Origin: Micromonospora halophytica | GTDB taxonomy: Bacteria; Actinomycetota; Actinomycetes; Mycobacteriales; Micromonosporaceae | Length of the DNA stretch: 64,000 nucleotides | NCBI RefSeq assembly: GCF_900090245.1 | Contig: NZ_FMDN01000023.1 | Coordinates: 29,706-93,705 of the forward strand | Direction of reading: 5' to 3' | Shown here: in pieces, positions 9,601 to 18,303 of the stretch | How the letters are laid out: each line of letters starts with the position of its first letter | Position numbering within the stretch: position 1 is the stretch's first letter | Position numbers and translations under genes: made by a program | The notes under the pieces: generated by a model | The model's input: only the letters and a program-made list of their open reading frames with translations | Database searches by the model: none | What the model was told of the DNA's origin: nothing

Positions 9601-9963
9601 TCACCTCCGGGCCCAGGGGTGCCCGACCTCGCGTGCGGCGGCCGGTGAGGGGAACAGCCGCCCCATCCGGAGTGCCAGCGCAAGATCCCCGTCGACCAGG
9701 ATCTCGCCGCGCAGCATCGCCGACAGGCCGTTGAGCTCGCCCCGGACCATCGCCTCCGCGACCTCCGTGGAAAGCTTGAGGACAGCCTGCGCGGGACCGT
9801 CACCAGGTGTCACCCGCAACTGGCCATGATCAATGCTTAGCAGCCACTGCCGCAGTCGATCGCCGTCACGGATGTCGAACCGGACGCTGCCGTGCACCTT
9901 GCAGAGTCGCGGATCGTGCCCCACGTCCGCCAGTTGCTCGAAGAACGCGTCGGTCACCGGCAT
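9601..9963 (-). CDS. SCP2 sterol-binding domain protein
   Basis: 120-residue single-domain protein of the SCP2 superfamily: a strand (GSVRFDIRDGDRLRQWLLSI), then LSTEVAEAMVRGELNGLSAM and ILVDGDLALALRMGRLF, the typical alternation of sheet and helix forming a lipid-binding cavity. Bacterial SCP2 proteins bind hydrophobic ligands; the ligand here is not known. Its stop is four bases from the debranching-enzyme start, so the two form an operon although no functional link is obvious. Confidence 0.8.
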   Translation of the reverse strand: MPVTDAFFEQLADVGHDPRLCKVHGSVRFDIRDGDRLRQWLLSIDHGQLRVTPGDGPAQAVLKLSTEVAEAMVRGELNGLSAMLRGEILVDGDLALALRMGRLFPSPAAAREVGHPWARR

Positions 9964-10192
9964 ACGACCTCCAGCCCTTCTGCCGAGCGTGCAGACCGCC
10001 GCATACCCGCCCGAACCGGAGGGCTAACCCGTGGCACCTGGTCGGTGCAGAGGATCAAGGGTTGACACCCGCCCCACAATTTCGAACTCGGGGCGGCGAT
10101 CGACCGGGCTTACCGCTTCCCCGCCACCTCACCGGTGCGGGTATCGCCGAACTGGCCGCGGTTCCGGAACCCTCGCCGAGGTTCGTACTCTC

Positions 10193-10747
10193 GTGGCCGT
10201 GAAGACACGAGTGCCTGTGCTGATGGCCGTACTCGGTGCGTCCGTCGCGATGCTGCTGGTCGTCGGGTGCGCCGCCGCCATCCTGTCCGTCCGCGACGAT
10301 CCGGACGACGTGAGCGCGTGTCAGGACTCGGTGCGCGCCGGGGAAGCGAAGGTCCGCACCGACCGCTGGAATCCGCCGCAGGAGATGCCGGGCCTCGGCG
10401 ACTACCCGGAGATCCACTGGCAGGTACGCGCCCTGGGCAACCCCTGCACCAGAGCGCCGGGTCCGACGGACTGGGTGTACCAGGGTGTGGTCAGGCTGCG
10501 GTCGGAGGACGCGCGGCGGTTGGCGGAGCGATACGAGTTCGTGCCGTACGCGTCTGCCGATCCGGGTGGACTTCCGTACTCGGGCAGCCCTGCGGACGCA
10601 TGGCCGGCTCTCGTACCGTTCCTGCCGCCGCAGCCGCGGTGGCTGCACAGCAGGTCGTACAACGAGGGGAGTCCGTCCACCCGGTGGCGGGTCGCGTTCC
10701 TGGATGTCGAGCAGCGGACGCTCTTCTTCATGCTGCGCGACCACTAG
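10193..10747 (+). CDS. Putative lipoprotein
   Basis: 184-residue protein with a positively charged N-terminus, a hydrophobic stretch and a lipobox LLVVGC, which predicts lipid attachment to Cys about residue 25 and an extracytoplasmic location. The remainder is soluble, with conserved-looking PGLGDYPEIHWQVRALGNPC and a Trp/Pro-rich C-terminus; no domain is recognised. GTG at 10193 was favoured because GAGG lies 11 bases upstream; GTG at 10199 is possible. It is convergent with the GlxA-type regulator, with 35 bases between the stops. Confidence 0.72.
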   Translation: MAVKTRVPVLMAVLGASVAMLLVVGCAAAILSVRDDPDDVSACQDSVRAGEAKVRTDRWNPPQEMPGLGDYPEIHWQVRALGNPCTRAPGPTDWVYQGVVRLRSEDARRLAERYEFVPYASADPGGLPYSGSPADAWPALVPFLPPQPRWLHSRSYNEGSPSTRWRVAFLDVEQRTLFFMLRDH

Positions 10748-10782
10748 TGTCGCGGGTCCGCCACAGCCACCCCGACCGACCG

Positions 10783-11760
10783 TCACGTTTCTGATGCGGG
10801 CCAGGCGCTGCGGAAGGTGCGACGGTAGGCGTCCGGAGGTACACCGACGGTGCGGTTGAAGTGTCGGCGCAGCGTCGTGGCGGTTCCCATGCCGGCCGCC
10901 TCGGCGATGGCGTCGATGCTGTCGTCGGTGTTCTCCAGCAACTCCTGGGCGCGGCGGATCCGCTGCGTCGACAGCCACTGCAACGGGGTGACGCCTGTTG
11001 CCGACCTGAAGTGGCGGGCCAGGTTGCGCGAACTCATGTTCGCCCGGCGGGCCAGGTCCTCCACGGTCAGCGGACGGTTCAGCCGTTGCATCGCCCAGGG
11101 GAACAGGTCGGCGAGGGGATGGTCGTCGCGGGCGGGCACCGGGGTGGTGACGAACTGGGCCTGGCCGCCGGCGCGATGCGGCGGCACGACCAGGCGGCGG
11201 GCGACGGCGTTGGCGACCGTCGAGCCGTGGTCACGGCGGATCAGGTGCAGGCACAGGTCGATCGCGGCGGCTTTGCCGGCGGAGGCGAGCACGTCGCCGT
11301 TGTCGACGTAGAGCACGTCCGGGTCGACCTTCACTCGGGGATGGCGGGCGGCCAGCGCCTCGGTGTGGGCCCAGTGCGTGGTCGCGTGCCGCCCGTCCAG
11401 CACCCCGGCGGCGGCCAGCACAAACGCGCCGGTGCACAGCGAGACCATCCGGGCGCCCGCCTCGTGGGCCGCGCGGACGGCGTCGAGCAGGTCGGGTGGC
11501 AACTTCGCGTCGATGTCTGCCACGGCAGGGACGATCACGGTGTCGGCGTGGGCGAGCCGGTCCAACCCGTCGTCAGGTTCCATCCGGAATCTGCCGATCC
11601 GAACCGGGCCCGGGCCACAGACCACGAGGTCGTACCACGGGTCTGCCAGGCCGGAGGGGTCCCGCGCGAAGACCTCGCAGGCCAGGGCGAGCTCGAAGTG
11701 CAGCATCCCGTCGGTGGCGGCGAGCGCGACAGTGGCCATGTCCGAAATTGTACGGGGCAT
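10783..11760 (-). CDS. GlxA family AraC-type regulator (DJ-1/PfpI + HTH)
   Basis: 325 residues with an N-terminal class I glutamine-amidotransferase-like (DJ-1/PfpI) domain, including the nucleophile-elbow region ARMVSLCTGAFVLAAAG, and a C-terminal double HTH of AraC type (LARRANMSSRNLARHFRSAT and IDAIAEAAGMGTATTLRRHF). Such regulators often control catabolic or detoxification genes next to them. It is divergent from the saccharopine-dehydrogenase-like gene at 11846 with an 85-base shared spacer, so that gene is the likeliest target. ATG at 11739 is an alternative start. Confidence 0.9.
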   Translation of the reverse strand: MPRTISDMATVALAATDGMLHFELALACEVFARDPSGLADPWYDLVVCGPGPVRIGRFRMEPDDGLDRLAHADTVIVPAVADIDAKLPPDLLDAVRAAHEAGARMVSLCTGAFVLAAAGVLDGRHATTHWAHTEALAARHPRVKVDPDVLYVDNGDVLASAGKAAAIDLCLHLIRRDHGSTVANAVARRLVVPPHRAGGQAQFVTTPVPARDDHPLADLFPWAMQRLNRPLTVEDLARRANMSSRNLARHFRSATGVTPLQWLSTQRIRRAQELLENTDDSIDAIAEAAGMGTATTLRRHFNRTVGVPPDAYRRTFRSAWPASET

Positions 11761-11845
11761 GGCATTCCAGACACTGGTCCGGCGCTGGTCGCTGCTGGGA
11801 GGGTCTCCTCAGCCGATCTTTCGAGCAGCACGGGAGGAACCGCAG

Positions 11846-12988
11846 ATGGGTTCGGGTCAGATCGTGGCGGTGTTCGGTGCGTACGGACACACCGGGCGGT
11901 TCGTGGTGACGGAGTTGCGCGACCGCGGGTTCGTCCCGCTTCTCCTCGGTCGCGACGCGGGCAAGCTCCGAGCGCTGGCGGCGTCGCATCCGGGGCTCGA
12001 ACACCGGGTGGCGTCGGTCGACGAGCCGACCTCGCTCGACCGGGCGTTGACCGGCGCGGCGGCGGTCATCAACTGCGCCGGCCCGTTCGCCTCGACTGCG
12101 GCCCCCGTGATCGAGGCCGCCCTGCGCACCGGGGTCCCGTACGTGGATGTGGCGGCCGAGATCGAGGCCAACCTCGACACGTTCGCGCACTTCACCGATC
12201 GTGCTCGGAGCGCAGGCGTCGCGGTGGTCCCGGCGATGGCCTTCTTCGGCGGGCTCGGCGATCTGCTGGTCACGACGGCGATGGGCGACTGGACGGCGGC
12301 CGACGAGGCGCACGTCGCGTACGGACTGAGCAGTTGGCACCCCACGGGCGGGACCCTCGCCTCCGGCACCGTCTCCCGGGAACGGCGCGACGGCCGACGT
12401 GTCCGCTACACCGGTGGCCGGCTGGAGTACCACGTCGACGAGTGCGACCTGCCGACCCTGGAATGGGACTTTCCCGCTCCGACGGGCCGCCGGACCGTCC
12501 TGGCCGGATTCACGATGGCCGAGGTCGTCACCGTCCCCAGCCACCTGGCCATCCCCGAGGTGCGCACGTACATGACCACCGACGCGGCCAGGGACCTGGC
12601 CGCTCCGGACACACCCGCACCGACTGCGGCCGACGAACTCGGCCGGTCCGCGCAGACGTTCACCGTCGACGTCATCGTGCGCTCCGGTGACACGCAACGG
12701 CGCGTCGTCGCCCGCGGCCAGGACATCTACGCCTTCAGCGCGCCGCTGGCGGTCGAAGCGGTCCATCGCATTCTCGGCAGTCGGACGAGGACCAGCGGCG
12801 TCGCCTCGGCCGGTGAGATGTTCGACGCGCCCGACTTCCTCCGCGCGCTGACCGCGTACATCTCACTCGAACCGCGCCGCGAGTTCCGCGTGCCAGCGGC
12901 GATCAGCGCTGTGGCCGGAGGTCTTCCTCCCGCCGGGCCACCGGGCCCGCCGCGTTCCTGCGACGTGCCAGCAGGTCTTCGGCGATGA
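11846..12988 (+). CDS. Saccharopine dehydrogenase-like NAD(P)-binding protein
   Basis: 380-residue protein. The N-terminal Rossmann fold shows VAVFGAYGHTGRFVVTEL and INCAGPFASTAAPVIEAAL, the pattern of the saccharopine dehydrogenase NADP-binding family (trans-acting enoyl reductase-like). The C-terminal half is the family's variable substrate domain. An oxidoreductase role is likely but the substrate is unknown. A GGGAGG site sits before ATG 11846. The last 86 bases overlap the convergent membrane gene at 12903-13328. Confidence 0.82.
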   Translation: MGSGQIVAVFGAYGHTGRFVVTELRDRGFVPLLLGRDAGKLRALAASHPGLEHRVASVDEPTSLDRALTGAAAVINCAGPFASTAAPVIEAALRTGVPYVDVAAEIEANLDTFAHFTDRARSAGVAVVPAMAFFGGLGDLLVTTAMGDWTAADEAHVAYGLSSWHPTGGTLASGTVSRERRDGRRVRYTGGRLEYHVDECDLPTLEWDFPAPTGRRTVLAGFTMAEVVTVPSHLAIPEVRTYMTTDAARDLAAPDTPAPTAADELGRSAQTFTVDVIVRSGDTQRRVVARGQDIYAFSAPLAVEAVHRILGSRTRTSGVASAGEMFDAPDFLRALTAYISLEPRREFRVPAAISAVAGGLPPAGPPGPPRSCDVPAGLRR

Positions 12989-13328
12989 GCAGCCCGGCCG
13001 GGACGAAGCCCAGCAAGAAGCCGCTGGGACCGATGAGCAGTACGCACCCGGCCACCCAGCCGCCCAGTGCCCAACCGACGTAGGCGGGCGCACGCTCGCC
13101 GCGGCGCCCCAGCCGCACCACCAGGAGTCCGAGCAGGACCAGGGGAATGACGAAGCTTCCGGGCAGCGCCCAGAACACGGACAGGGACGCGTCATCGCCG
13201 TCGCCCGAGCGCAGCCCGCCGGTGAGCCACTCGCCCCAGTAGGGGTGGGGCAGGAAGACTGCGGTGTGCAGGATGCCGATGGTCGCCATCGACCATCCGG
13301 CGCCGACTGTCAATCGCTTCTTGATCAT
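12903..13328 (-). CDS. Small polytopic membrane protein (DUF6463-like)
   Basis: 141 residues with four predicted hydrophobic helices. The beginning, TVGAGWSMATIGILHTAVFL followed by HPYWGEWLTGGL, resembles DUF6463 membrane proteins of actinomycetes; the tail is short and basic. Function unknown. The start MIKKRL at 13328 follows GGAGG closely. Its 3' end overlaps the convergent saccharopine-dehydrogenase-like gene by 86 bases, so transcripts from the two strands must overlap. Confidence 0.68.
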   Translation of the reverse strand: MIKKRLTVGAGWSMATIGILHTAVFLPHPYWGEWLTGGLRSGDGDDASLSVFWALPGSFVIPLVLLGLLVVRLGRRGERAPAYVGWALGGWVAGCVLLIGPSGFLLGFVPAGLLIAEDLLARRRNAAGPVARREEDLRPQR

Positions 13329-13460
13329 GCCTCCAGCCTCTGCCTCCTGCCGGGGCCGCGCCTCCCCCACGAGAGCGGCCCCGTCCCTCGCAGGAGCGAA
13401 CACTCCTACGGGCGCGACGGTGCGGCAGAACGACGACCGGTTGAGGGACGACGGCGACGA

Positions 13461-14252
13461 TCAGCGGGAGCTACCTGGTGGCTGAACCGGATCCGTGGTT
13501 GACGGGGCGGTGGTGCGGGCGCTCGGTCCCTCTCCGGGCGGGACCGGTCGGCGGTTGAGGTAGGCGTCCAGTGCGGCAGCGCCGGTGAGCATGGCGCGGC
13601 TGCGGGCCGAGAGGCGGGCACGCCAGTCGTGCAGCATCGCCTCCAGCGGTGCGACGCCTCCGGCGGAGCGGACCTGGGCGATCAGCGGGGCGATCTGCTC
13701 CAGCAGGTAGCCACCCCGTCTGAGCTGGTGGGCCAGTAGGGCGTCGCGCACGTCGGCCGCGCTGTAGACCCGGTAACCCGTCTGCGGGTCGCGGCGCGGC
13801 CGGACCAGGCCGGCGCGTTCCCACTTGCGGAGGGTGGCTGGGCGGATGCCGAGCCTTCTGGCCAGGGGGCCGACGTACGTGTCGCCGCGTTCCTGCGGCA
13901 CCGGCTCGAGGTCGACGAGCGCGGCTTCGACGGCCTGGAGGGTGCGGCGGTCGTCGAGAAGCTGGGTGTGGCTCTCGTCGATGAGCCGGAGCGCGTCCTC
14001 GGTCGCGTCCCGGTTGACCGCCTGCATGATCGACGTGGCCGTCTGGTGGCCGTGTCCGGGCACGAGGGCGAGGAACGCGCGCAGGGCTTGCGCGTGCAGT
14101 GGCGTGTAGGTGCGGTATCCGTGCGGGGTGCGTTCGGCGCTCGGCAGGATGCCGGCCGCCTCGTAGTTCCTGATCGCCTGTGTGGACAGGCCGTGCCCAC
14201 GCGCCAGGTCAACCGGCCTGAGCCGTCCCACGTCTTGAAGGTTTCGTCCCAC
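13461..14252 (-). CDS. MerR regulator with two HTH domains (TioE-like)
   Basis: About 263 residues containing two MerR-type winged helices in one chain. The first (GLSTQAIRNYEAAGILP ... HGYRTY) lies near the N-terminus; the second (ARRLGIRPATLRKWERAGLV ... TGYRVYS) begins about residue 125. Helical segments separate and follow them. This double architecture is that of TioE-family regulators, named from a Micromonospora thiocoraline cluster. GTG at 14252 begins just before the first domain; an upstream TTG at 14294 would overlap the operator. It is divergent from the erythromycin esterase, and the perfect dyad at 14278-14294 lies between the two starts, indicating autoregulation and control of the esterase. 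Confidence 0.85.
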   Translation of the reverse strand: MGRNLQDVGRLRPVDLARGHGLSTQAIRNYEAAGILPSAERTPHGYRTYTPLHAQALRAFLALVPGHGHQTATSIMQAVNRDATEDALRLIDESHTQLLDDRRTLQAVEAALVDLEPVPQERGDTYVGPLARRLGIRPATLRKWERAGLVRPRRDPQTGYRVYSAADVRDALLAHQLRRGGYLLEQIAPLIAQVRSAGGVAPLEAMLHDWRARLSARSRAMLTGAAALDAYLNRRPVPPGEGPSARTTAPSTTDPVQPPGSSR

Positions 14253-14277
14253 TGGCCTGCCATCGTCGCGGACAAGT

Positions 14278-14294
14278 TTGAACCGAGGGTTCAA
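14278..14294. promoter_or_regulatory. Shared operator between MerR/TioE-like gene and erythromycin esterase
   Basis: The perfect inverted repeat TTGAACC-GAG-GGTTCAA has 7-bp arms and a 3-bp centre. It lies 18 bases before the esterase ATG and 26 bases before the regulator GTG. Size and symmetry suit a MerR-family dimer, and the position suits bidirectional control. Confidence 0.7.
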
Positions 14295-14311
14295 CGATAC
14301 AGTTGAGGGGC

Positions 14312-15502
14312 ATGAGTGCTGTCACCAAGGACACCGTCCATGCGGTCGAGGCCGCGACCGTCATGCGGCTGCTCCCTTCCCGGCCACGGCTGCTCGCCCT
14401 GGGTGAGCCCACCCACGGCGAGGACGTTCTGCTCGACCTGCGCAACGGGCTCTTCCGGCAGCTCGTCGAGCAGGGCTACCGGACGTTCGCTGTCGAGAGC
14501 GACTGCATGATGGGCCTGGTCGTGGACGACTACGTCACGTCCGGCACGGGCAGCCTCGACGAGGTCATGGAGCGCGGCTTCAGCCACCAGTGGGGCGCCT
14601 TCCCGGCCAACCGCGAGCTGGTGCGCTGGATGCGCGCGTACAACGAGAGCCGGTCCGGGCCCGAGCGGCTGCGGTTCGCCGGGTTCGACGGCCCGCTGGA
14701 GATCACCGGCGCCGCGAGCCCGCGGCAGGCCCTCACCACACTGCACGCCTACCTCACCGCCTGGGCCGACGCCGAACTGCTCCCCTGTGCCGCCGATACG
14801 CTCGACCGCCTGCTCGGCGCCGACGACCGGTGGACGAACCCTGCCGCCATGATGGGCCCGTCCCAGTCCGTGGGGCAGACACCCGAGGCCGCGCAGTTGC
14901 GGCTGCTCGCCGACGACCTTGTGACGCTCCTCGACGCGCAGACACCACAGCTGATCGCGGCGTCCTCGCGGGACGACTGGCACCGGGCACGCCTGTACGG
15001 GCGCACCGCCACCGGCCTGCTGCGCTACCACTTCTGGATGGCCGACACGTCACCGGGCCGCATGGCGCGGCTGCTGGCGGTGCGGGACTCGATGATGGCC
15101 GCCAACCTGCTCGCCATCGCCGAGCAGGGCCCGGCGGTGGTGTCCGCGCACAACGGCCACCTCCAGCGGAACAAGAGCACGATGCGGATGGGTGACCTGC
15201 CGCTGCAATGGTGGAGCGCCGGCGCGATCGTCAACGCCCACCTGGGCGAGGGATACGCCTTCCTCGCCACAGCCCTCGGCACGATCCGTCACCAGGGAGT
15301 CGACACCCCGCCGCCGGACACCGTCGAAGGGCTGCTGTACGCGCTGCCGGAGAAGCGCTGCCTCGTCGATGCCCGCCGACTGGCCACTGCCCTCGCCGAC
15401 ATGTCGCCCGCTGCCCGGGTGTCCCCGTGGTTCGGCTACTCCCCGCTTGATCCGGCCCAGGTCGGCAGCACCGACGCGATCGTGTTCGTCAAGGACGCCT
15501 AG
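14312..15502 (+). CDS. Erythromycin esterase family protein
   Basis: 396 residues of the erythromycin esterase family. The key segment LALGEPTHGEDVLLDLRNGL followed by TFAVESD contains the conserved Glu/His pair, and AHNGHLQRNK near residue 275 carries the second conserved His. EreA/EreB members hydrolyse the macrolide lactone; many actinomycete homologues have not been shown to do so, so macrolide resistance is only a possibility. The ATG follows GAGGGG. The divergent TioE-like regulator and the operator between them suggest drug-responsive induction. Confidence 0.88.
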   Translation: MSAVTKDTVHAVEAATVMRLLPSRPRLLALGEPTHGEDVLLDLRNGLFRQLVEQGYRTFAVESDCMMGLVVDDYVTSGTGSLDEVMERGFSHQWGAFPANRELVRWMRAYNESRSGPERLRFAGFDGPLEITGAASPRQALTTLHAYLTAWADAELLPCAADTLDRLLGADDRWTNPAAMMGPSQSVGQTPEAAQLRLLADDLVTLLDAQTPQLIAASSRDDWHRARLYGRTATGLLRYHFWMADTSPGRMARLLAVRDSMMAANLLAIAEQGPAVVSAHNGHLQRNKSTMRMGDLPLQWWSAGAIVNAHLGEGYAFLATALGTIRHQGVDTPPPDTVEGLLYALPEKRCLVDARRLATALADMSPAARVSPWFGYSPLDPAQVGSTDAIVFVKDA

Positions 15503-15509
15503 CTCGGTC

Positions 15510-15645
15510 CGTGTCACCGGCGGGCGCTGGAGCTGTACCGGGAGGTCGGGGACCTGCGAGTCGTGGCAGGAGGCACTGCGTATCTTCGACGGGCCGGGGC
15601 ATCCGGACGCGGAGACGCTCCACGCCGAGCTCGGGTGCCCGACCG
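15510..15645 (+). pseudogene. Relic of an AfsR/SARP-type TPR regulator C-terminus
   Basis: Two short frames preserve pieces typical of the last TPRs of AfsR/SARP regulators: RALELYREVGD in one frame and, after a frame change, SWQEALRIFDGPGHPDAETL in another. The order matches the family, but most of the gene is missing and no start or intact frame exists. The fragment lies between the esterase and the DUF6223 gene, indicating that a larger regulator gene was once here or was brought in with rearranged DNA. Confidence 0.5.
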
Positions 15646-15658
15646 GGTGGTGGCCGGG

Positions 15659-16102
15659 TCAGCCGGTGCGGCGGGAGCGGGCCAGAGCCAGCCCACCGAG
15701 GACCATGGCGATCAGCCCCACCACCAGGGCCACGTACGCCCCGCCACGCCCGTTGCCGGTGCCGATGCCACTGTCGGAGGTGGCCACGACCAGCCCGCCG
15801 ACAGCCATGCCGATGAGGCCCGCCGCGAGGGCCGTGGTGGCGCCGCCTCGCCCGTTGCCGGTGCCGATCCGACTGGTGGGGCGGGCCAGCGCCAGCCCGC
15901 CGATGATCACGCCGGTCAGCCCCAGCACAGCTGCCACGGTCGACCCGAGTCGCCCGGCGCTCATGGTGTAGACACTGGCGGCGGTGGGCTGGGCCGCGAC
16001 GTGTGCGGCCGCCGGTGCGGCGAGCCCGAACCCACCGATCAGGGCGGCTGCGGCGGCGGCAAGCACCAGTCGGACTGACGTCAGAGTTCCTGACGAGTTC
16101 AT
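15659..16102 (-). CDS. DUF6223-like membrane protein
   Basis: 147 residues: an N-terminal signal-type helix ending in AAPAAAHVAA, then three glycine-rich hydrophobic segments. The sequence IGTGNGRGGA occurs twice, about 36 residues apart, each copy between similar helices (GVIIGGLALAR, MVLGGLALAR), so the protein contains an internal duplication. It resembles DUF6223 proteins; function unknown. ATG at 16102 is preferred over 16108 because GAGGAG is then 6 bases upstream instead of abutting the start codon. Confidence 0.75.
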   Translation of the reverse strand: MNSSGTLTSVRLVLAAAAAALIGGFGLAAPAAAHVAAQPTAASVYTMSAGRLGSTVAAVLGLTGVIIGGLALARPTSRIGTGNGRGGATTALAAGLIGMAVGGLVVATSDSGIGTGNGRGGAYVALVVGLIAMVLGGLALARSRRTG

Positions 16103-16329
16103 GTCCATCTCCTCTTTCGTGCCCCGTTTCCGAGGCGTGGATGTCAACTGATCCTGCCGCCGGGCACGCCGCCGGTCGTCCCGCAGACGAAGGCAGTTCG
16201 CGCTGCCGTAGGTGGCGCATCCGGCTGCTGCGGCCGCCGCAGAAGCAGGGGAGGTACTGCGTTCGTGGTAGGCGGCCGGTCGTCTGCGCGGAGGAGTCGT
16301 CCGCGGCAGGATCCGGTTAGGGTGCGCGG

Positions 16330-17454
16330 GTGCACACAGGACGGTTCGGCGTTCCGGCCGGTGTCGGAGATGGGGCGATCGCCGTTGGCGTGGCGGTGAC
16401 GCTGCTGGTCGCCGGGCTGTCCGGGAACCGCCCGGATGTGGACCTGCCCGGCTACGCGCTGCTGGTGGCCGGTGGCCTGGCGTTGGCCGTGCGCCGGCGG
16501 GCCCCGGTTTTCGTCCTGGCCGTCACTGGGCTGTGCGCGGTGGGTTACCAGGCGGTCGGCTTCGATGTGCCCGCCGTCGCGTTCCTCTTCGCGGTGTACG
16601 CCGCCGTGCGGGCGGGCCACCGCGTCGTCACGGTCGTGGCGGCGGTGATGATGCTGGCCGCTCTCCCGCTCGCCGCCCTCGCCCCGCCCCAGGACATGTC
16701 CGTGAGCGAGGCGCTCGCGCGGGCCCGGGGCGCCCTCGAATTGGCGTGGCTGGTCGCTGCGGGTGCCGCTGGTGAAGCGCTGCGCCAGGCCGAGCGGCGC
16801 GCGGACGAGGCCGAGCGCACCCGGGAGGAGACCGCGCTGCGTCGCGCCAACGAGGAGCGGCTGCACATCGCGCGGGAGTTGCACGATTCGCTCACTCACC
16901 AGATCTCGGTCATCACCGTGCAGGCCGGAGTCGCCGTCCACCTGGCCCGCAGGCGGGGGGAACGGGTGCCGGACGCCCTGCTGGCGATCCAGGAGGCCGG
17001 TCGTGAGGCGAGCCGGGAACTGCGAGCGACCCTGGAGGCGTTGCGTGACGACGGCAAGACACCGCCGCGTGGGCTCGCCGACGTCCCGGAGTTGGTGGAG
17101 CGGGCCCGGATAACGGGCCTGGACGCGACGTTGACGATCGAAGGGCAACGACGCGACGTGCCGGCCGCGGTGGACCGGACCGCCTACCGGATCGTTCAGG
17201 AGTCGCTCACCAACATCGCCCGTCATGCCCGCGCCGCCAAGGCGTCGGTCCTGATCGACTACCGTCCCGACGCCCTCGTCGTCCAGGTCGACGACGATGG
17301 CAGGGCTACCCGGGACACCGCTGTGCCGGCCGGTGTCGGGCTGCTCGGGATGCGCGAACGAACCACCGCCCTCGGCGGTCGGCTGCGCGCGGAACCACGC
17401 GACGAGGGCGGCTTCACCGTCCGGGCTGAACTCCCCGTGGATCGAACGTCGTGA
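16330..17454 (+). CDS. Sensor histidine kinase (NarL/DesK type)
   Basis: 374 residues. About five hydrophobic helices (residues 15-145) form a membrane sensor without a large extracellular loop. The HisKA_3 dimerisation domain follows with ELHDSLTHQISVITVQAG, where His185 is the phosphorylation site. The HATPase domain shows an N-box (TAYRIVQESLTNIARHA) and GVGLLGMRERTTALGG. The kinase autophosphorylates and passes phosphate to the response regulator whose GTG start overlaps its stop by four bases. Signal unknown. The GTG at 16330 precedes the first membrane helix. Confidence 0.93.
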   Translation: MHTGRFGVPAGVGDGAIAVGVAVTLLVAGLSGNRPDVDLPGYALLVAGGLALAVRRRAPVFVLAVTGLCAVGYQAVGFDVPAVAFLFAVYAAVRAGHRVVTVVAAVMMLAALPLAALAPPQDMSVSEALARARGALELAWLVAAGAAGEALRQAERRADEAERTREETALRRANEERLHIARELHDSLTHQISVITVQAGVAVHLARRRGERVPDALLAIQEAGREASRELRATLEALRDDGKTPPRGLADVPELVERARITGLDATLTIEGQRRDVPAAVDRTAYRIVQESLTNIARHARAAKASVLIDYRPDALVVQVDDDGRATRDTAVPAGVGLLGMRERTTALGGRLRAEPRDEGGFTVRAELPVDRTS

Positions 17455-18113
17455 TCCGTGTCCTGCTGGTCGACGACCAGCCGCTCCTGCGCAGCGGATT
17501 CCGCGCGCTCCTCGACGTCGAGGACGACATCGAGGTGGTGGCCGAGGCCGCCGACGGGAAGGATGCCGTGGCACTCGCCAAGGCACACCTGCCCGACGTC
17601 GCTCTCATCGACATCCAGATGCCGGTGATGGACGGCATCGAGGCGACCCGGCGCATCGCCGTGGACCCGGCCCTGGCCGGGGTGCACGTCGTCATGCTGA
17701 CCAACTACGGATTCGACGAATACGTATTCCACGCGCTGCGGGCCGGTGCCGCCGGGTTCCTCGTCAAGGACATCGAGCCGGAGGACCTCCTGCACGCCGT
17801 ACGAGTCGCCGCGCGCGGCGACGCCCTGCTCGCGCCGTCGATCACCCGCAAACTGATCGACCGGTACGTCACCGAGCCGCTGCACGAGGCTGTCGACACG
17901 GTCCTGAACGGGTTGACCAACCGCGAACGCGAGGCCGTCGTTCTGGTCGCGCGGGGCCTGTCCAACGACGAGATCGCCGACCGCATGGTGATCAGCCCGC
18001 TGACCGCGAAGACCCACGTCAACCGGGCGATGGTCAAGCTCCGTGCCCGGGACCGCGCCCAACTCGTGGTCCTCGCCTACGAATCCGGCCTGGTGGCCGC
18101 TCGCCACCGCTGA
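17451..18113 (+). CDS. Response regulator, NarL/LuxR type
   Basis: 220 residues. The receiver domain (1-125) has the acidic pair D8-D9, phospho-acceptor D54 (LIDIQMP) and the conserved Lys in FLVKDIEPEDL. A C-terminal LuxR-type HTH begins about residue 150, with LTNREREAVVLVARGLSNDE and MVISPLTAKTHVNRAMVKL. It is the partner of the preceding kinase, with a GTGA overlap. Target genes cannot be told; the spacer up to 18304 precedes the ATPase operon. Confidence 0.95.
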   Translation: MIRVLLVDDQPLLRSGFRALLDVEDDIEVVAEAADGKDAVALAKAHLPDVALIDIQMPVMDGIEATRRIAVDPALAGVHVVMLTNYGFDEYVFHALRAGAAGFLVKDIEPEDLLHAVRVAARGDALLAPSITRKLIDRYVTEPLHEAVDTVLNGLTNREREAVVLVARGLSNDEIADRMVISPLTAKTHVNRAMVKLRARDRAQLVVLAYESGLVAARHR

Positions 18114-18303
18114 CGTACCCATCATCCGCGTACGCCGTCACCGTGACCCGGGGTGAGGGTACGTGGCAGCAGACGGCTGCGGGGCATGACGCATGTCGCG
18201 TCGGTGGTCGACGCTGACCGATCGTGCCCCTGACGACTATAGATATCGGTCCATCGGGCCGGGATACTGATTCGAGCTGTACCCGACCAGCCGGGGTGGG
18301 ATT

